This document shows positions 17,563 to 26,292 of a stretch of DNA of 64,000 nt, one piece after another. The stretch comes from an uncultured Collinsella sp. (GTDB lineage Bacteria > Actinomycetota > Coriobacteriia > Coriobacteriales > Coriobacteriaceae): positions 1 to 64,000 of the forward strand of contig UQXP01000001.1 of assembly GCA_900545055.1 (NCBI GenBank). Reading direction: 5' to 3'. The notes beneath the pieces were generated by a model that saw only the letters and a program-made list of their open reading frames with translations, had not been told where the DNA came from and made no database searches. The stretch's first letter is position 1, and every line of letters begins with the position of its first letter. The position numbers and the translations under genes are program-made.

Positions 17563-18000
17563 TTACTTTTCGAGATGCTCTTTCAGCAGCTCCAGCGCGT
17601 GGGCGTAGCCCTGCAAGCCCTCGCCGGTGATGGTGGCGAAGCAGGCAAGGCGTGCATAGCTCACCTGGCGGAAGTCCTCGCGGGTCTCGACGGCGCTAAT
17701 GTGTACCTCCACAGCCGGGATGGCGACGGCCTTGAGGGCGTCGAGGATCGCCACGCTCGTATGCGTGTATGCCGCCGGGTTGATGACGATGCCGTCGACC
17801 TTGCCGTAGGCCTCCTGGATTTTGTCGACGATGCTGCCCTCGTGATTGGACTGGAAAACTTCGACCTCGTCGAAGCCCTGTGCGGCGCCCGCTTGCTGGC
17901 AGATCTGCACTAAGCGGTCGTAGTTGTCGCTGCCATAGATGCCCGGCTCGCGAATGCCAAGCATGTTGAGGTTGGGACCGTTGATGACGAGTGCTTTCAT
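17563..18000 (-). CDS. aroQ: Type II 3-dehydroquinate dehydratase
   Basis: Third shikimate step, dehydroquinate to dehydroshikimate. 145 residues, normal for the dodecameric type II enzyme. GPNLNMLGIREPGIYG has the catalytic Tyr and the lid Arg region; NPAAYTHTSVAILDAL and AVEVHIS carry the substrate-binding Asn and catalytic His regions. Starts at ATG18000 with a GGAAGC purine stretch upstream. It is the last aro gene in the cluster, separated from aroEK by a hairpin, so it may be expressed at a different level from the others. Confidence 0.95.
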   Translation of the reverse strand: MKALVINGPNLNMLGIREPGIYGSDNYDRLVQICQQAGAAQGFDEVEVFQSNHEGSIVDKIQEAYGKVDGIVINPAAYTHTSVAILDALKAVAIPAVEVHISAVETREDFRQVSYARLACFATITGEGLQGYAHALELLKEHLEK

Positions 18001-18022
18001 GTTTGCTTCCTTTGCAATCGAG

Positions 18023-18061
18023 AAACCACCACAAAGGTGTCTGTCCCCTTTGTGGTGGTTT
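18023..18061. terminator. 15-bp perfect hairpin between aroEK and aroQ
   Basis: AAACCACCACAAAGG (18023-18037) pairs perfectly with 18047-18061 around a 9-nt loop. On the minus strand the stem is preceded by AAAACC and ends GGTTTCTCG, with only three T. It may be a partial terminator that lowers aroQ expression, or a dispersed repeat element: I recall similar GTCTGTCCCC-centred hairpins between genes in Collinsella genomes, but could not check this. Confidence 0.6.
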
Positions 18062-18064
18062 TGA

Positions 18065-19315
18065 TTAGAGAGCGGGTGGGAGGGTGTCGAGGAGGGCTTG
18101 GGCGGTGTTGGCGGCGCAGTCGCGTGAGTCGATGATGTAGTCGGCCCAGGCGCGGTAGCGCGGCATGCGCTGCTCGGCCAGCTTGTCGATGCCGTCGCGG
18201 GCGGTGATGGGGCGTCCCTTGTGGGCGAGTTCGTCGAGCTTGCGGTTAAGCATCACGATCTGGCTGTTCTGGTGCAGCAGCGGATAGTTATCGTCGCGCG
18301 TGACCACGCCACCGCCGGTGGAGAGCACCAGGCCACTGCGCTTGGAGATGTCGGACAGCGCCACCGTCTCCTGCTCGCGGAAGGCCGCCTCGCCGCGCTC
18401 GACGATAAAGTCGGCGCAGGGCATGCCCAGGCGCTCCTCGAGGGCGCGGTCCAAGTCGATGTGCTCTCGCCCCGTGAGCAGGGCAATCTGCTCGCCCACG
18501 CGGGTCTTGCCCGAGCCCGGCATACCGATCAGCGCGATGTTCTGTTCGCGGCGTGACAGGCGCTCCGTTACGTCCAGAATGCGCTCACGCGGAGTGACCT
18601 GGCCGGTGTAGCGCTCAACGGCTTGCGCCGCCTGGGCCACGAGCATGAGCAGGCCGCCGATGCAGGGGATGCCGCGGCGCTCGGCCTCGAGCATGAGTCC
18701 CGTGCGAGCGGGGTTGTAGACAATGTCGATGACGCCCTCGAGCGCATCGAGCCCCTCGAGCGTGCAGGGGGCATCGGGACAGTGGGGGAACATGCCGGCG
18801 GGCGTGCAGTTGACGAGCAGTGCGGCATCGGACTGCTGCGCGATGTTGTCGTAGTTGACTTCGCTCGTGCGGCCCACCGGCACGACGATGGCGCCCAGGT
18901 CGCCGAGCACCATGCTGGCAGTGGTGCCGGCGCCACCGGTGGCACCGAGCACGAGGGCCTTCTTGCCGGCGACCTCAACGCCCAGCTCCTCGACTAGGCA
19001 CTGAAAGCCGAAGTAGTCGGTGTTGTCGCCGCGCAGGCGGCCGTCGGGCAGGCGCGTGATGGTGTTGACGTTTCCCATACGCTCGGCGAGTGGACTCAGC
19101 TCGTCCAGATACTCCATGACGGCGCGCTTGTAGGGGATGGTCACGTTGGTGCCCTCCCATTCGTCACCCGTCATAAAAGCCCGGAGGTCCTCGGGCTCGC
19201 GCTCAAAACGCACATACTCTAGCCCCGCGAGCTCCTTGTAGATGGTCGGGGTGTAGCTGTGGCCCAGCACGCGGCCCAGCACGCCGTAGGGGCGGGTTGC
19301 GGCGACATCGGTCAT
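18065..19315 (-). CDS. aroEK: Bifunctional shikimate dehydrogenase / shikimate kinase (AroE-AroK fusion)
   Basis: 416 residues in two parts. Residues 1-~250 are shikimate dehydrogenase: NVTIPYK with catalytic Lys63, GDNTDYFG with Asp100, and NADP-binding LVLGATGGAG. Residues ~258-416 are shikimate kinase: Walker A GMPGSGKT (264-271), DLD shikimate-binding acidic motif, STGGGVV and KGRPI. The fused protein converts dehydroshikimate to shikimate-3-phosphate. Its ATG (19315) directly follows the pheA TAG with no gap, indicating coupling. Fusing consecutive enzymes is plausible for channelling, but this AroE-AroK arrangement is not the common one. Confidence 0.93.
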   Translation of the reverse strand: MTDVAATRPYGVLGRVLGHSYTPTIYKELAGLEYVRFEREPEDLRAFMTGDEWEGTNVTIPYKRAVMEYLDELSPLAERMGNVNTITRLPDGRLRGDNTDYFGFQCLVEELGVEVAGKKALVLGATGGAGTTASMVLGDLGAIVVPVGRTSEVNYDNIAQQSDAALLVNCTPAGMFPHCPDAPCTLEGLDALEGVIDIVYNPARTGLMLEAERRGIPCIGGLLMLVAQAAQAVERYTGQVTPRERILDVTERLSRREQNIALIGMPGSGKTRVGEQIALLTGREHIDLDRALEERLGMPCADFIVERGEAAFREQETVALSDISKRSGLVLSTGGGVVTRDDNYPLLHQNSQIVMLNRKLDELAHKGRPITARDGIDKLAEQRMPRYRAWADYIIDSRDCAANTAQALLDTLPPAL

Positions 19316-20461
19316 CTAGAGCACCTCCGTATAACTGCCAAAGTAGGTGAAGCTCTCGCAAACGTCATCGATGGAATCGAGCAGGTCATCGAGGGCCTTG
19401 CTGCCAAAGGGGCAGTCCAGGTCAAAGTAGAACATAAACTCAAAGTCGTGCCCGGGGATGGGGCGGCTCTCGAGCTTGATGAGGTTGATATTGAGCGCGT
19501 AGAAGCGCTCGAGTACGCGATAGAGTGCGCCTGGCTCGTTGGCCGTGGTAATCATGAGCGAGGTGCGGTTGGCGCCGGGGTAGACGCGTGGCTCGCGGCT
19601 GATGACGACAAAGCGCGTGTAGTTGTTGTCCGAGTCCTGGATGTTGGGCTCCAGTACCTCCAGGCCGTAGAGTGCGGCGCAGCTGTGCGATGCGATGGCG
19701 GCAACATCGGTGCGCTCGGAGCTGGCGACCATCTCGGCCGACATGGCCGTGTTGGGGTACTTGGTGGCGTGCAGGCCGTGCGCCTCGATAAAACCAGCGC
19801 ACTGGGCAATGGCTTGGCCGTGGCTGTAGACCTCGCGTATGTCCGCGAGCTTGGTGCCGGGCTTGACGAGCAGGTTGTGGTCGATCTTGAGGCGCAGCGA
19901 GCGCACGATGTGGAAGTCGAACTGGGCGAGCAGGTCGTAGACGGCGTTGACCGAGCCGGCGGTGGAGTTTTCGATGGGCAGCACGCCAAACTCGCAGAAG
20001 CCGTCGCGCACGGCGCGCATGACGCCCTCGAAGGTCTCGAAGAACGCAATATCGGGCACGTCGAAGAGTTTGCACGCGGCTATCTGGCTGTAGGCACCTT
20101 CCACGCCCTGGCAAGCGACGGTGGCAGTTTGAGGGAAGGGCGTGTCGGAGGCTGCAGCCGTGGCGTGGGCCTTTTGCGAGACGGTGATGCCCTTGAGCTC
20201 GTTGATGTAGCGCTGCTGCTCGGCCTTGCTCATGCTCATGAGGAGACGGAACAGGGTGATGGCCTGCGCCTCGTAGCGCTCGGGCGCGCGGCTGGCGAGG
20301 TTGTTGAGCTTGGAGCGCTCACGGGCGGGGTCGAAGACGGCCTTGCCCATCTCGATTTTTGACTTGGCGACCTCGGTGGCAATGTCCATGCGCTCGACAA
20401 AGCTGTTGAGGAGCGTGGTGTCGATGCCATCGATGGCCTGGCGGATGTCAGCAAGGTCCAT
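19316..20461 (-). CDS. pheA: Chorismate mutase / prephenate dehydratase (P-protein)
   Basis: 381 residues. The AroQ-type chorismate mutase domain (1-~90) begins MDLADIRQAIDGIDTTLL, with the ER..K pattern further on. The prephenate dehydratase domain (~115-295) has GVEGAYSQIA, PIENSTAGSVNAVYDLL and the catalytic NYTRFVVI. A C-terminal ACT domain (~300-375; SLMITTANEPGALYRVL and KLESRPIPG) is the phenylalanine feedback site. ATG20461 is chosen over an in-frame upstream start because AAAGGGG precedes it and the chorismate mutase starts there. Overlaps the end of aroC by 14 bp. Confidence 0.94.
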   Translation of the reverse strand: MDLADIRQAIDGIDTTLLNSFVERMDIATEVAKSKIEMGKAVFDPARERSKLNNLASRAPERYEAQAITLFRLLMSMSKAEQQRYINELKGITVSQKAHATAAASDTPFPQTATVACQGVEGAYSQIAACKLFDVPDIAFFETFEGVMRAVRDGFCEFGVLPIENSTAGSVNAVYDLLAQFDFHIVRSLRLKIDHNLLVKPGTKLADIREVYSHGQAIAQCAGFIEAHGLHATKYPNTAMSAEMVASSERTDVAAIASHSCAALYGLEVLEPNIQDSDNNYTRFVVISREPRVYPGANRTSLMITTANEPGALYRVLERFYALNINLIKLESRPIPGHDFEFMFYFDLDCPFGSKALDDLLDSIDDVCESFTYFGSYTEVL

Positions 20462-21602
20462 GGAGACCCCTTTCACGTGTCGGGGGATGTTGAGGGGTGG
20501 GTAGTTGGCGCTGGGCGGCGTCTTCGAGGAGGGCGTCCCAGATGGCAAGGGCGGCGGCTGCCTCGGCTACGGGGACAGCTCGGGGGACGATGCAGGGATC
20601 GTGGCGGCCGTGGACCGAGAGCTCGGCATTTTCCATAGCGTCCATGTCCACCGTCTGCTGCTCGCGGCCAATTGAGGGCGTCGGCTTTACGGCCATGCGC
20701 CACATGACGGGAGCGCCGGTCGAAATACCGCCCAGGATGCCGCCGGCGTTATTGGATTCGACCTCGATCTCGCCGGTTTCGGCATCGATTCGATACGGAT
20801 CGTTGTTCTCGCTGCCGCGCATGGCGGCCACGGCAAAGCCCATGCCGAACTCCACGCCCTTTACGGCGGGAATGCCAAACACGATTTGCGCGATGCGGTT
20901 CTCGATGCCGTCGAACATGGGGTCGCCGATGCCTGCGGGAAGCCCGTAAATGCCGCACTCCACGATGCCGCCGATGCTGTCGAGTTCGTCGCGCGCGGCT
21001 AGGATCTCCTCACGCATGCGGCCGGCTGCGGCGGCGTCAATGCACGGCAGATCGTTCGTAAGGATCGCCTTGCGGTCGGCCTCGCGATAGACTATATCGT
21101 CCATCGGCAGGTCGGAGATGCCGCCGATCTGCGCCACATGCGCCATCACTTTAATGCCGCAGGCCTCGAGTGCCTGCAGCGCAATGCCGCCGGCGATGCA
21201 TAAGGGTGCCGTTAGGCGGCCGGAGAAATGCCCGCCGCCGGCGACATCGTGCATGTTGTGATACTTCACGCGCGCAGGGAAGTCCGCATGTCCCGGACGG
21301 GGCTTGCGGCGCAGCTCGGAGTAATCCTTGGAGCGCGTGTTGGTGTTCTCGATAATCGCGGCAATGGGCGCGCCGGTGGTGTGCCCATCGACCACGCCGG
21401 CGATGATTTGGGCGGAGTCGGCCTCGCGGCGCTTGGTCGCGGTCTCGTCGCGACCGGGGGCGCGACGGTTCAAAAAGGCCTGCAGCGCTTCTTGGTCAAC
21501 GGCGATGCCCGCCGGAATGCCATCGAGGGAGCAGCCGATGGCGGGGGAGTGCGACTGGCCGAAGATGCTTACGTGCAAGACGTTGCCAAAGGTCGAGGAC
21601 AT
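20448..21602 (-). CDS. aroC: Chorismate synthase
   Basis: 384 residues. Last common step, EPSP to chorismate, using reduced FMN. SxxGN-like N-terminus MSSTFGNVLHVSIFGQSHSPAIGC, then RKPRPGHADF and the SGR..A signature GGGHFSGRLTAPLC. The internal GAPVMWRMAVKPTPS block and the C-terminal GRHDPCIVPRAVPVAEA are typical. aroA ends one base before this ATG, so the genes are closely coupled. Confidence 0.96.
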   Translation of the reverse strand: MSSTFGNVLHVSIFGQSHSPAIGCSLDGIPAGIAVDQEALQAFLNRRAPGRDETATKRREADSAQIIAGVVDGHTTGAPIAAIIENTNTRSKDYSELRRKPRPGHADFPARVKYHNMHDVAGGGHFSGRLTAPLCIAGGIALQALEACGIKVMAHVAQIGGISDLPMDDIVYREADRKAILTNDLPCIDAAAAGRMREEILAARDELDSIGGIVECGIYGLPAGIGDPMFDGIENRIAQIVFGIPAVKGVEFGMGFAVAAMRGSENNDPYRIDAETGEIEVESNNAGGILGGISTGAPVMWRMAVKPTPSIGREQQTVDMDAMENAELSVHGRHDPCIVPRAVPVAEAAAALAIWDALLEDAAQRQLPTPQHPPTRERGLHGPC

Positions 21603-21603
21603 G

Positions 21604-22923
21604 CTATTCCTCCTCGAGCGTGACCTTGCCGCCCAGCAGGCGGTAGTGGTCGAAGAAATCGGGATAGGACTTGTTGACGGCCTCGGCGCCGTGGATCACG
21701 ACCTCGCCGGTGGCTCGACTTGCGGCGATGGCTGCCATCATGGCGATGCGATGGTCGTTGTGCGAATCGACCTCGCCGCCGGTAAAGGCATCGACGCCCT
21801 TGATGATGAGGTCGTCACCGGCAATGCGTACCTGCGCGCCCAGCGCGGTGAGCTCGCGGGTGGTGGTGGCCAGACGGTCGGATTCCTTGATGCGCAGACG
21901 GGCGCAATCGCGGATAAAGGTGCGGCCCTGTGCCAGTGAGGCCACGGCCGAGATAATGGGCACGAGGTCGGGAATGTCGTGGGCACTCATCTCAAAGCCG
22001 GCGAGCTTGTCGGACTGCACGGTGGCGGCGTTGGTGGAGCGCACGATGCGGGCGCCAAAGCGCGAAAGCGCGGCAAGCACGTTGCGGTCGCCCTGCGCGG
22101 AGCTCAGGGACACACCCTCGACGGTGATGGGGTCGGTGCCGATGGCGCCGGCGCACAGCCAAAAGGCGGCGTTGGACCAGTCGCCCTCGACGGCCACGTT
22201 GCCGGGCGTGCGGTACGAGCCACTGCTCACGCGGAAGTTTATGACTTCGGGCTGGCCGTCCCTGGCGGGAATACGCTCGACGTTAACCTCGACGCCGAAG
22301 GCCTTCATGGCCTGAATCGTCAGGTTAATGTAGGGGCGGCTCTCAATGAGGCCGGTCACCTGCACGCAGGAGGGCTGGGCGAGCAACGGGGCTGCCAGCA
22401 GCAGGCCCGAGATGTACTGCGAGCTCACGTTGCCCGGCAGCACAAAGGTGCCCGGGCGCATGCGTCCGCTCGTCTTGAGCGGAAAACCGCCCAGACCCTG
22501 TAGGTCGCAGCCGGCGGCGATGATCTCGTCCGAGAGCGGGGACAGCGGGCGGGCGCCCAGGCGTCCCTGACCCACAAAAGTTGCTTCTGCGCCCAGCGCG
22601 CAGGCGACGGGCAACATAAAACGGAGCGTGGAGCCGCTTTCGCCGCAGTCGAGCGTGCCGCCGGCAAGGGCCTTGAGCAGGCCAAACTCAACACTCTTCA
22701 TGGTGGGATGGACCTGGAAGCCATCCTCGACGGTTTCAATGCGGGCGCCGAGTGCCGTAAGACAACGCACCGTAGCCTCGATGTCGGCGCAGGTGGTGTT
22801 GCAGGTGACGTGTGTCTCGCCGTTGGCAAGCGCAGCGCAGATGATCAGGCGATGCGCCATCGACTTGGACGCGATAGCGGGAACGGTGCCCTTGAGTGGG
22901 GACGGGGTGATGCGGGCTAGCAT
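21604..22923 (-). CDS. aroA: EPSP synthase (3-phosphoshikimate 1-carboxyvinyltransferase)
   Basis: 439 residues, full length. Shikimate-3-P + PEP to EPSP. N-terminal KGTVPAIASKSMAHRLIICAALANG carries the conserved Lys, Ser and Arg of the active site; CGESGSTLRFMLPVACAL and RIKESDRL are the two PROSITE-type signatures, and HNDHRIAMMAAIA is present near the C-terminus. Its ATG overlaps the aroB stop in ATGCTAG. Confidence 0.96.
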   Translation of the reverse strand: MLARITPSPLKGTVPAIASKSMAHRLIICAALANGETHVTCNTTCADIEATVRCLTALGARIETVEDGFQVHPTMKSVEFGLLKALAGGTLDCGESGSTLRFMLPVACALGAEATFVGQGRLGARPLSPLSDEIIAAGCDLQGLGGFPLKTSGRMRPGTFVLPGNVSSQYISGLLLAAPLLAQPSCVQVTGLIESRPYINLTIQAMKAFGVEVNVERIPARDGQPEVINFRVSSGSYRTPGNVAVEGDWSNAAFWLCAGAIGTDPITVEGVSLSSAQGDRNVLAALSRFGARIVRSTNAATVQSDKLAGFEMSAHDIPDLVPIISAVASLAQGRTFIRDCARLRIKESDRLATTTRELTALGAQVRIAGDDLIIKGVDAFTGGEVDSHNDHRIAMMAAIAASRATGEVVIHGAEAVNKSYPDFFDHYRLLGGKVTLEEE

Positions 22924-24023
22924 GCGGATGCGTCTCCCTTCTGGCCGAGGCCCTCGGCAATGAGTTCGTGGAAAATGGAAAGCGGCGTGCGGTCGATGCT
23001 GCAGCGGCCAATGCCGTGCGGAATCACCAGGTCGATGGTGTCGCCCGCGCGCTTCTTGTCGTGGAGCGCTTCGGCAAAGACGGCATCGGCATCTAGGCCG
23101 CAGCGGGTCTTGAGGCCATGGCGGGCGCAGAGCTCCTCAATACGACCGGGCAGCGCAGCATCGCAGACGCCGTGCAGGGCCGCGGCGCGCGTGATGATAC
23201 CCATGCCGATCGACACGCAGTTGCCGTGTCCGAGCTCAAAGTGCTCGCAGGCCTCGACGGCGTGTCCGGCGCTGTGTCCAAAGTTGAGGAGCTTGCGCTG
23301 GTTGGTTTCGCGCTCGTCGGCGACGACCACGGCGCGTTTGATGTCGATATTGCGGGCAATGATAAGCGCCACGCGAGCCACGTCCTGGTTGAGCAGCTCC
23401 AGCGTGAGCGGGGTCTTCTCCAGCTCGGCGAAAAGCTCCGGGTCGGCGATTACGGCGTGCTTGACGACCTCGCCGCAGCCGTCGGCGAACTGCTCGGGCG
23501 TGAGGGTGGCCAGGCACCCCACGTCGGCGATAACCACGCTCGGCTGCCAAAAGGCGCCGGCCAAGTTCTTGCCGGCAGCCAGGTCGATGGCGGTCTTGCC
23601 TCCCACCGACGAATCCACCATGGCGAGCAGGCTCGTGGGGATCTGCACAAACTTGCAGCCGCGCATGTAGGTGGCGGCCACAAAGCCCGCCACGTCGCCC
23701 ACGACACCACCGCCGAGTGCCACGATCACGTCGGAGCGCGAAAGCTCGTGCTCGGCCACAAACTCCAAAATGGCAACATAGGTTTCGGCGCGCTTATGGG
23801 CCTCGCCGGCCTCGAAGGTGCAGATGCTCACCTCGTAGCCTGACGCCTCCAGGCTCTGCTTAACGGGCATCTGGTAGAGCGGGCCCACGTTGGTGTCCGT
23901 CACGATGACGGCCTTGGTGCCGCCGGCAGTGGCGCGCACGAGCGGTCCCGCCTGCTCCAGCAAAAACGTGCCAACATGCACCTGGTAGGGGCGTGCGGTG
24001 TCGATATCGATGGTAATCGCCAT
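22917..24023 (-). CDS. aroB: 3-dehydroquinate synthase
   Basis: 368 residues. Second shikimate step, DAHP to dehydroquinate, NAD- and metal-dependent. ALGGGVVGDVAGFVAATYMRG binds NAD, PTSLLAMVDSSVGGKTAID carries catalytic residues, and NFGHSAGHAVE plus EELCARHGL belong to the zinc-binding region with GHAVE His. Starts at ATG24023, with GAAAGGACCGAAGCTT just upstream. Overlaps aroA by 7 bp. Confidence 0.96.
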   Translation of the reverse strand: MAITIDIDTARPYQVHVGTFLLEQAGPLVRATAGGTKAVIVTDTNVGPLYQMPVKQSLEASGYEVSICTFEAGEAHKRAETYVAILEFVAEHELSRSDVIVALGGGVVGDVAGFVAATYMRGCKFVQIPTSLLAMVDSSVGGKTAIDLAAGKNLAGAFWQPSVVIADVGCLATLTPEQFADGCGEVVKHAVIADPELFAELEKTPLTLELLNQDVARVALIIARNIDIKRAVVVADERETNQRKLLNFGHSAGHAVEACEHFELGHGNCVSIGMGIITRAAALHGVCDAALPGRIEELCARHGLKTRCGLDADAVFAEALHDKKRAGDTIDLVIPHGIGRCSIDRTPLSIFHELIAEGLGQKGDASAC

Positions 24024-24059
24024 AAGCTTCGGTCCTTTCGACCTGGCGTGATAGGTGGT

Positions 24060-24974
24060 CTAGTGGGAGGCCTCGTCGTCGAGTGCGCGCTTAATTCGGT
24101 CGCCCTCGGCAAGGAGATTCTCCAGATAGCGCTGGTCGCGGTCTTTAAGGGCGCGGCTGTAGGCGCCGAGCGATTCGATCAGATGGTCGATCTCGAAGGC
24201 GAGCGCATTGGCGTCGTCGATCATGAGCTCGGACCACATCTGCGGATTGAGGTGCGCCACGCGGGTGAGGTCGCGGTAGCTGCCGGCCGAAAAGCCGTGG
24301 TGGACCTGAGCGGTCGGGCTCTTAACATAGGCGTTGGAGACGACGTGCGCGAGCTGGCTCGTAAAGGCGATGACGCGGTCGTGCTCGGCGGCGCTGGTCA
24401 CGCTGAACTTGCCAAAGCTCAAGGGGCGTACCATCTCGCGCACCTGGCCCAAAAGCTCCAGTTTGAGCGCATCGTCCACCGCGGGCGGTACGAGCACGAG
24501 CGGGGCGCCCTGGAACAGGTCGGCGCGGGAGTGCGCATAGCCCGAGTACTGCGTGCCCGCCATGGGGTGCGCGCCCACAAAGTAAAAGCCGTGCTCGCGG
24601 GCAAGCTCAAAGGCGCGCTCGCACACGATACCCTTGACGCCCACCGTGTCAATTACCACGGGGCCCATGATGGCCTCGGTATCGGTGGCGTCGGCGAGTG
24701 CCTGGGCGTGTGCCTCGAGCCACTCGATGCAGGCTTCGGGGTAGCAAGCCAGGACGATGATGTCGCATTCGCCGAGCGTCTCGTCGTTGAGCTCGCCGGC
24801 AACGGTGCCCATGCTGGCAGCCGTCATGACATCGTCATCGGGATCCCAGGCCAGCACACGGACGCCCGCCTGCGCATAGCCGCGGGCAAAGCTGCCGCCG
24901 ATGAGGCCAAGGCCGACGATGCCGGCGCACTTGGGGCCGCCCTGGTTAACGCGCGCGTTTCTCACTGTACCCAT
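24060..24974 (-). CDS. tyrA: Prephenate dehydrogenase
   Basis: 304 residues, the short monofunctional form. Oxidises prephenate to hydroxyphenylpyruvate for tyrosine. NAD-binding GIVGLGLIGGSFARG lies near residues 18-32; a conserved HPMAGTQYSGYAHSRADLFQGAP segment carries the catalytic His. No clear ACT domain follows, so feedback control by tyrosine may act elsewhere (for example on aroF). Ends 36 bp before the aroB start, the widest gap among the tightly packed aro genes. Confidence 0.92.
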   Translation of the reverse strand: MGTVRNARVNQGGPKCAGIVGLGLIGGSFARGYAQAGVRVLAWDPDDDVMTAASMGTVAGELNDETLGECDIIVLACYPEACIEWLEAHAQALADATDTEAIMGPVVIDTVGVKGIVCERAFELAREHGFYFVGAHPMAGTQYSGYAHSRADLFQGAPLVLVPPAVDDALKLELLGQVREMVRPLSFGKFSVTSAAEHDRVIAFTSQLAHVVSNAYVKSPTAQVHHGFSAGSYRDLTRVAHLNPQMWSELMIDDANALAFEIDHLIESLGAYSRALKDRDQRYLENLLAEGDRIKRALDDEASH

Positions 24975-24977
24975 GGG

Positions 24978-26000
24978 CTACTCCATGGTCTCTTGGCAGA
25001 CGACCTCGCGGATGGCTCGGATGCGGCGCATGGTGTCGTCGAACTGATCGGGGGTGAGGGCCTGGGCGCCGTCGGACCAGGCGCGGCTCGGCTCGTCGTG
25101 GACCTCGATCTCCAGGCCGTTGGCGCCGCAGGCGGTCGCGGCGAGCGCCATGGGCTCAACGTAGCGGGTGTAGCCGGTGGCGTGGCTGGGGTCGGCGACG
25201 ACGGGCAGGTGCGACAGGTGGTGCAGCACCGGCACGGCATTGAGGTCGAAGGTGTTGCGGGTGCGGGTCTCGAAGGTGCGGATGCCGCGCTCGCACAGGA
25301 TGACGTTGTCGTTGCCCTCGCTCATGATGTACTCGGCGGCCATGAGCAGCTCATCGATCGTGCCGGACATGCCGCGCTTAAGCAAGATCGGAGTCTTGGT
25401 CTTGCCGACCTCTTTAAGCAGAGGGAAGTTCTGGGCGTTGCGGGCGCCGATCTGCATGACGTCGATCTTCTTGTCCAGGAAGACCTGCACGTCGCGCGGG
25501 TCCATGATCTCGGTGACGATCGGCATGTCGAGCTCGGCAGACGCCTCGCACAGCAGGTCCAGACCGGCGGGGCCCATGCCCTGGTAGGCGTACGGGGAAG
25601 TGCGGGGCTTGTAGGCACCGCCGCGCAGCATCGTGGCGCCGGCGGCCTTCACGCGGCGTGCGATGCGGATGAGGTTCTCGCCCTCGACGGAGCACGGGCC
25701 GGCGATGACCTGGAACTGATCGCCGCCGATCTTGACGCCGTGGCCGCAGTCGATGACGGAGTCCTCGGGGTGGAACTTGCGGTTGGCGCGCTTGAACGGC
25801 TCGGAGACGCGCTGCACGCGCTCGACGACATCCATGGACTCGAGCAGGAACGGGTCGATCTTGGTCGTATCGCCCACCAGGCCGATGATCGTCTCGTTCT
25901 CGCCGCGCGAGACATCGGTCTTCAGGCCCTTTTTCTCAATCCAGCTGACGATATGGCTGACGGCCTCGTCGCTGGCGCTCTGCTTTAAAATTGCAATCAT
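24978..26000 (-). CDS. aroF: DAHP synthase (type I beta)
   Basis: 340 residues; first committed step, PEP + erythrose-4-P. An N-terminal ferredoxin-like regulatory domain (1-~75: MIAILKQSASDEAVSHIVSW) precedes the barrel with VIAGPCSVE, LRGGAYKPRTSPYAYQG, KRGMSGTIDE and DPSHATG. This is the beta class, in which the N-terminal domain usually mediates Tyr/Phe inhibition. ATG26000 is chosen for GAGAGG just upstream; the longer in-frame start would read through the leader hairpin. First gene of the operon. Confidence 0.94.
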   Translation of the reverse strand: MIAILKQSASDEAVSHIVSWIEKKGLKTDVSRGENETIIGLVGDTTKIDPFLLESMDVVERVQRVSEPFKRANRKFHPEDSVIDCGHGVKIGGDQFQVIAGPCSVEGENLIRIARRVKAAGATMLRGGAYKPRTSPYAYQGMGPAGLDLLCEASAELDMPIVTEIMDPRDVQVFLDKKIDVMQIGARNAQNFPLLKEVGKTKTPILLKRGMSGTIDELLMAAEYIMSEGNDNVILCERGIRTFETRTRNTFDLNAVPVLHHLSHLPVVADPSHATGYTRYVEPMALAATACGANGLEIEVHDEPSRAWSDGAQALTPDQFDDTMRRIRAIREVVCQETME

Positions 26001-26010
26001 GGTGTGCCTC

Positions 26011-26073
26011 TCACCTCGATGGATAACTTTTGCAAAAACGGCCCGCATCGCGAGCCGTGTATATATGGTGCAT
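26011..26073 (-). other. Possible 20-codon mini-ORF in the aroF leader
   Basis: An ATG at 26073 opens a 20-codon frame (MHHIY at the start, two Tyr and one Phe in all) ending TGA at 26013-26011, inside the aroF Shine-Dalgarno. It runs through the leader hairpin at 26038-26058. A TATAAA at 26084-26079 would place transcription start at or next to this ATG, so it would be read leaderless. No Shine-Dalgarno precedes it. Translation is conjecture. Confidence 0.3.
26034..26058 (-). terminator. Terminator-like hairpin in the aroF leader (candidate attenuator)
   Basis: On the minus strand ACGGCTCGC (26058-26050) pairs with GCGGGCCGT (26046-26038) around GAT, with one G/U pair, and is followed by TTTTT. 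It lies about 35 bp before the aroF start and downstream of a TATAAA box, with no gene ending upstream on this strand. A terminator here makes sense mainly as regulated readthrough. Confidence 0.55.
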
Positions 26074-26163
26074 GAGAGTTTATACTATCTGACTCGCTTT
26101 TGCCTTCTAAAGTGGGCCATTGCGCCGCGTCTTCCTCGGAATTGCAAAGCTTTTTCTTTTATT

Positions 26164-26193
26164 TTGATAGCCCGTGGTGCACTTGGGTATAAT
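26164..26193 (+). promoter_or_regulatory. Promoter of tRNA-Arg(CCG)
   Basis: TTGATA (26164-26169), an 18-bp spacer and a perfect TATAAT (26188-26193), ending 11 bp before the tRNA 5' end. Confidence 0.75.
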
Positions 26194-26204
26194 GCCGAAC
26201 GTTG

Positions 26205-26281
26205 GCCCTATTAGCTCAGGGGATTAGAGCGTCTGCCTCCGGAGCAGAAGGCCGTTGGTTCGAATCCAACATGGGGCACCA
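26205..26281 (+). tRNA. tRNA-Arg (anticodon CCG), CCA encoded
   Basis: Acceptor GCCCTAT pairs with ATGGGGC (one G/U). Anticodon stem TCTGC/GCAGA with loop CTCCGGA gives CCG. T-arm GTTGGTTCGAATCCAAC, then discriminator A and CCA. Confidence 0.95.
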
Positions 26282-26292
26282 TCGAACGTAAG

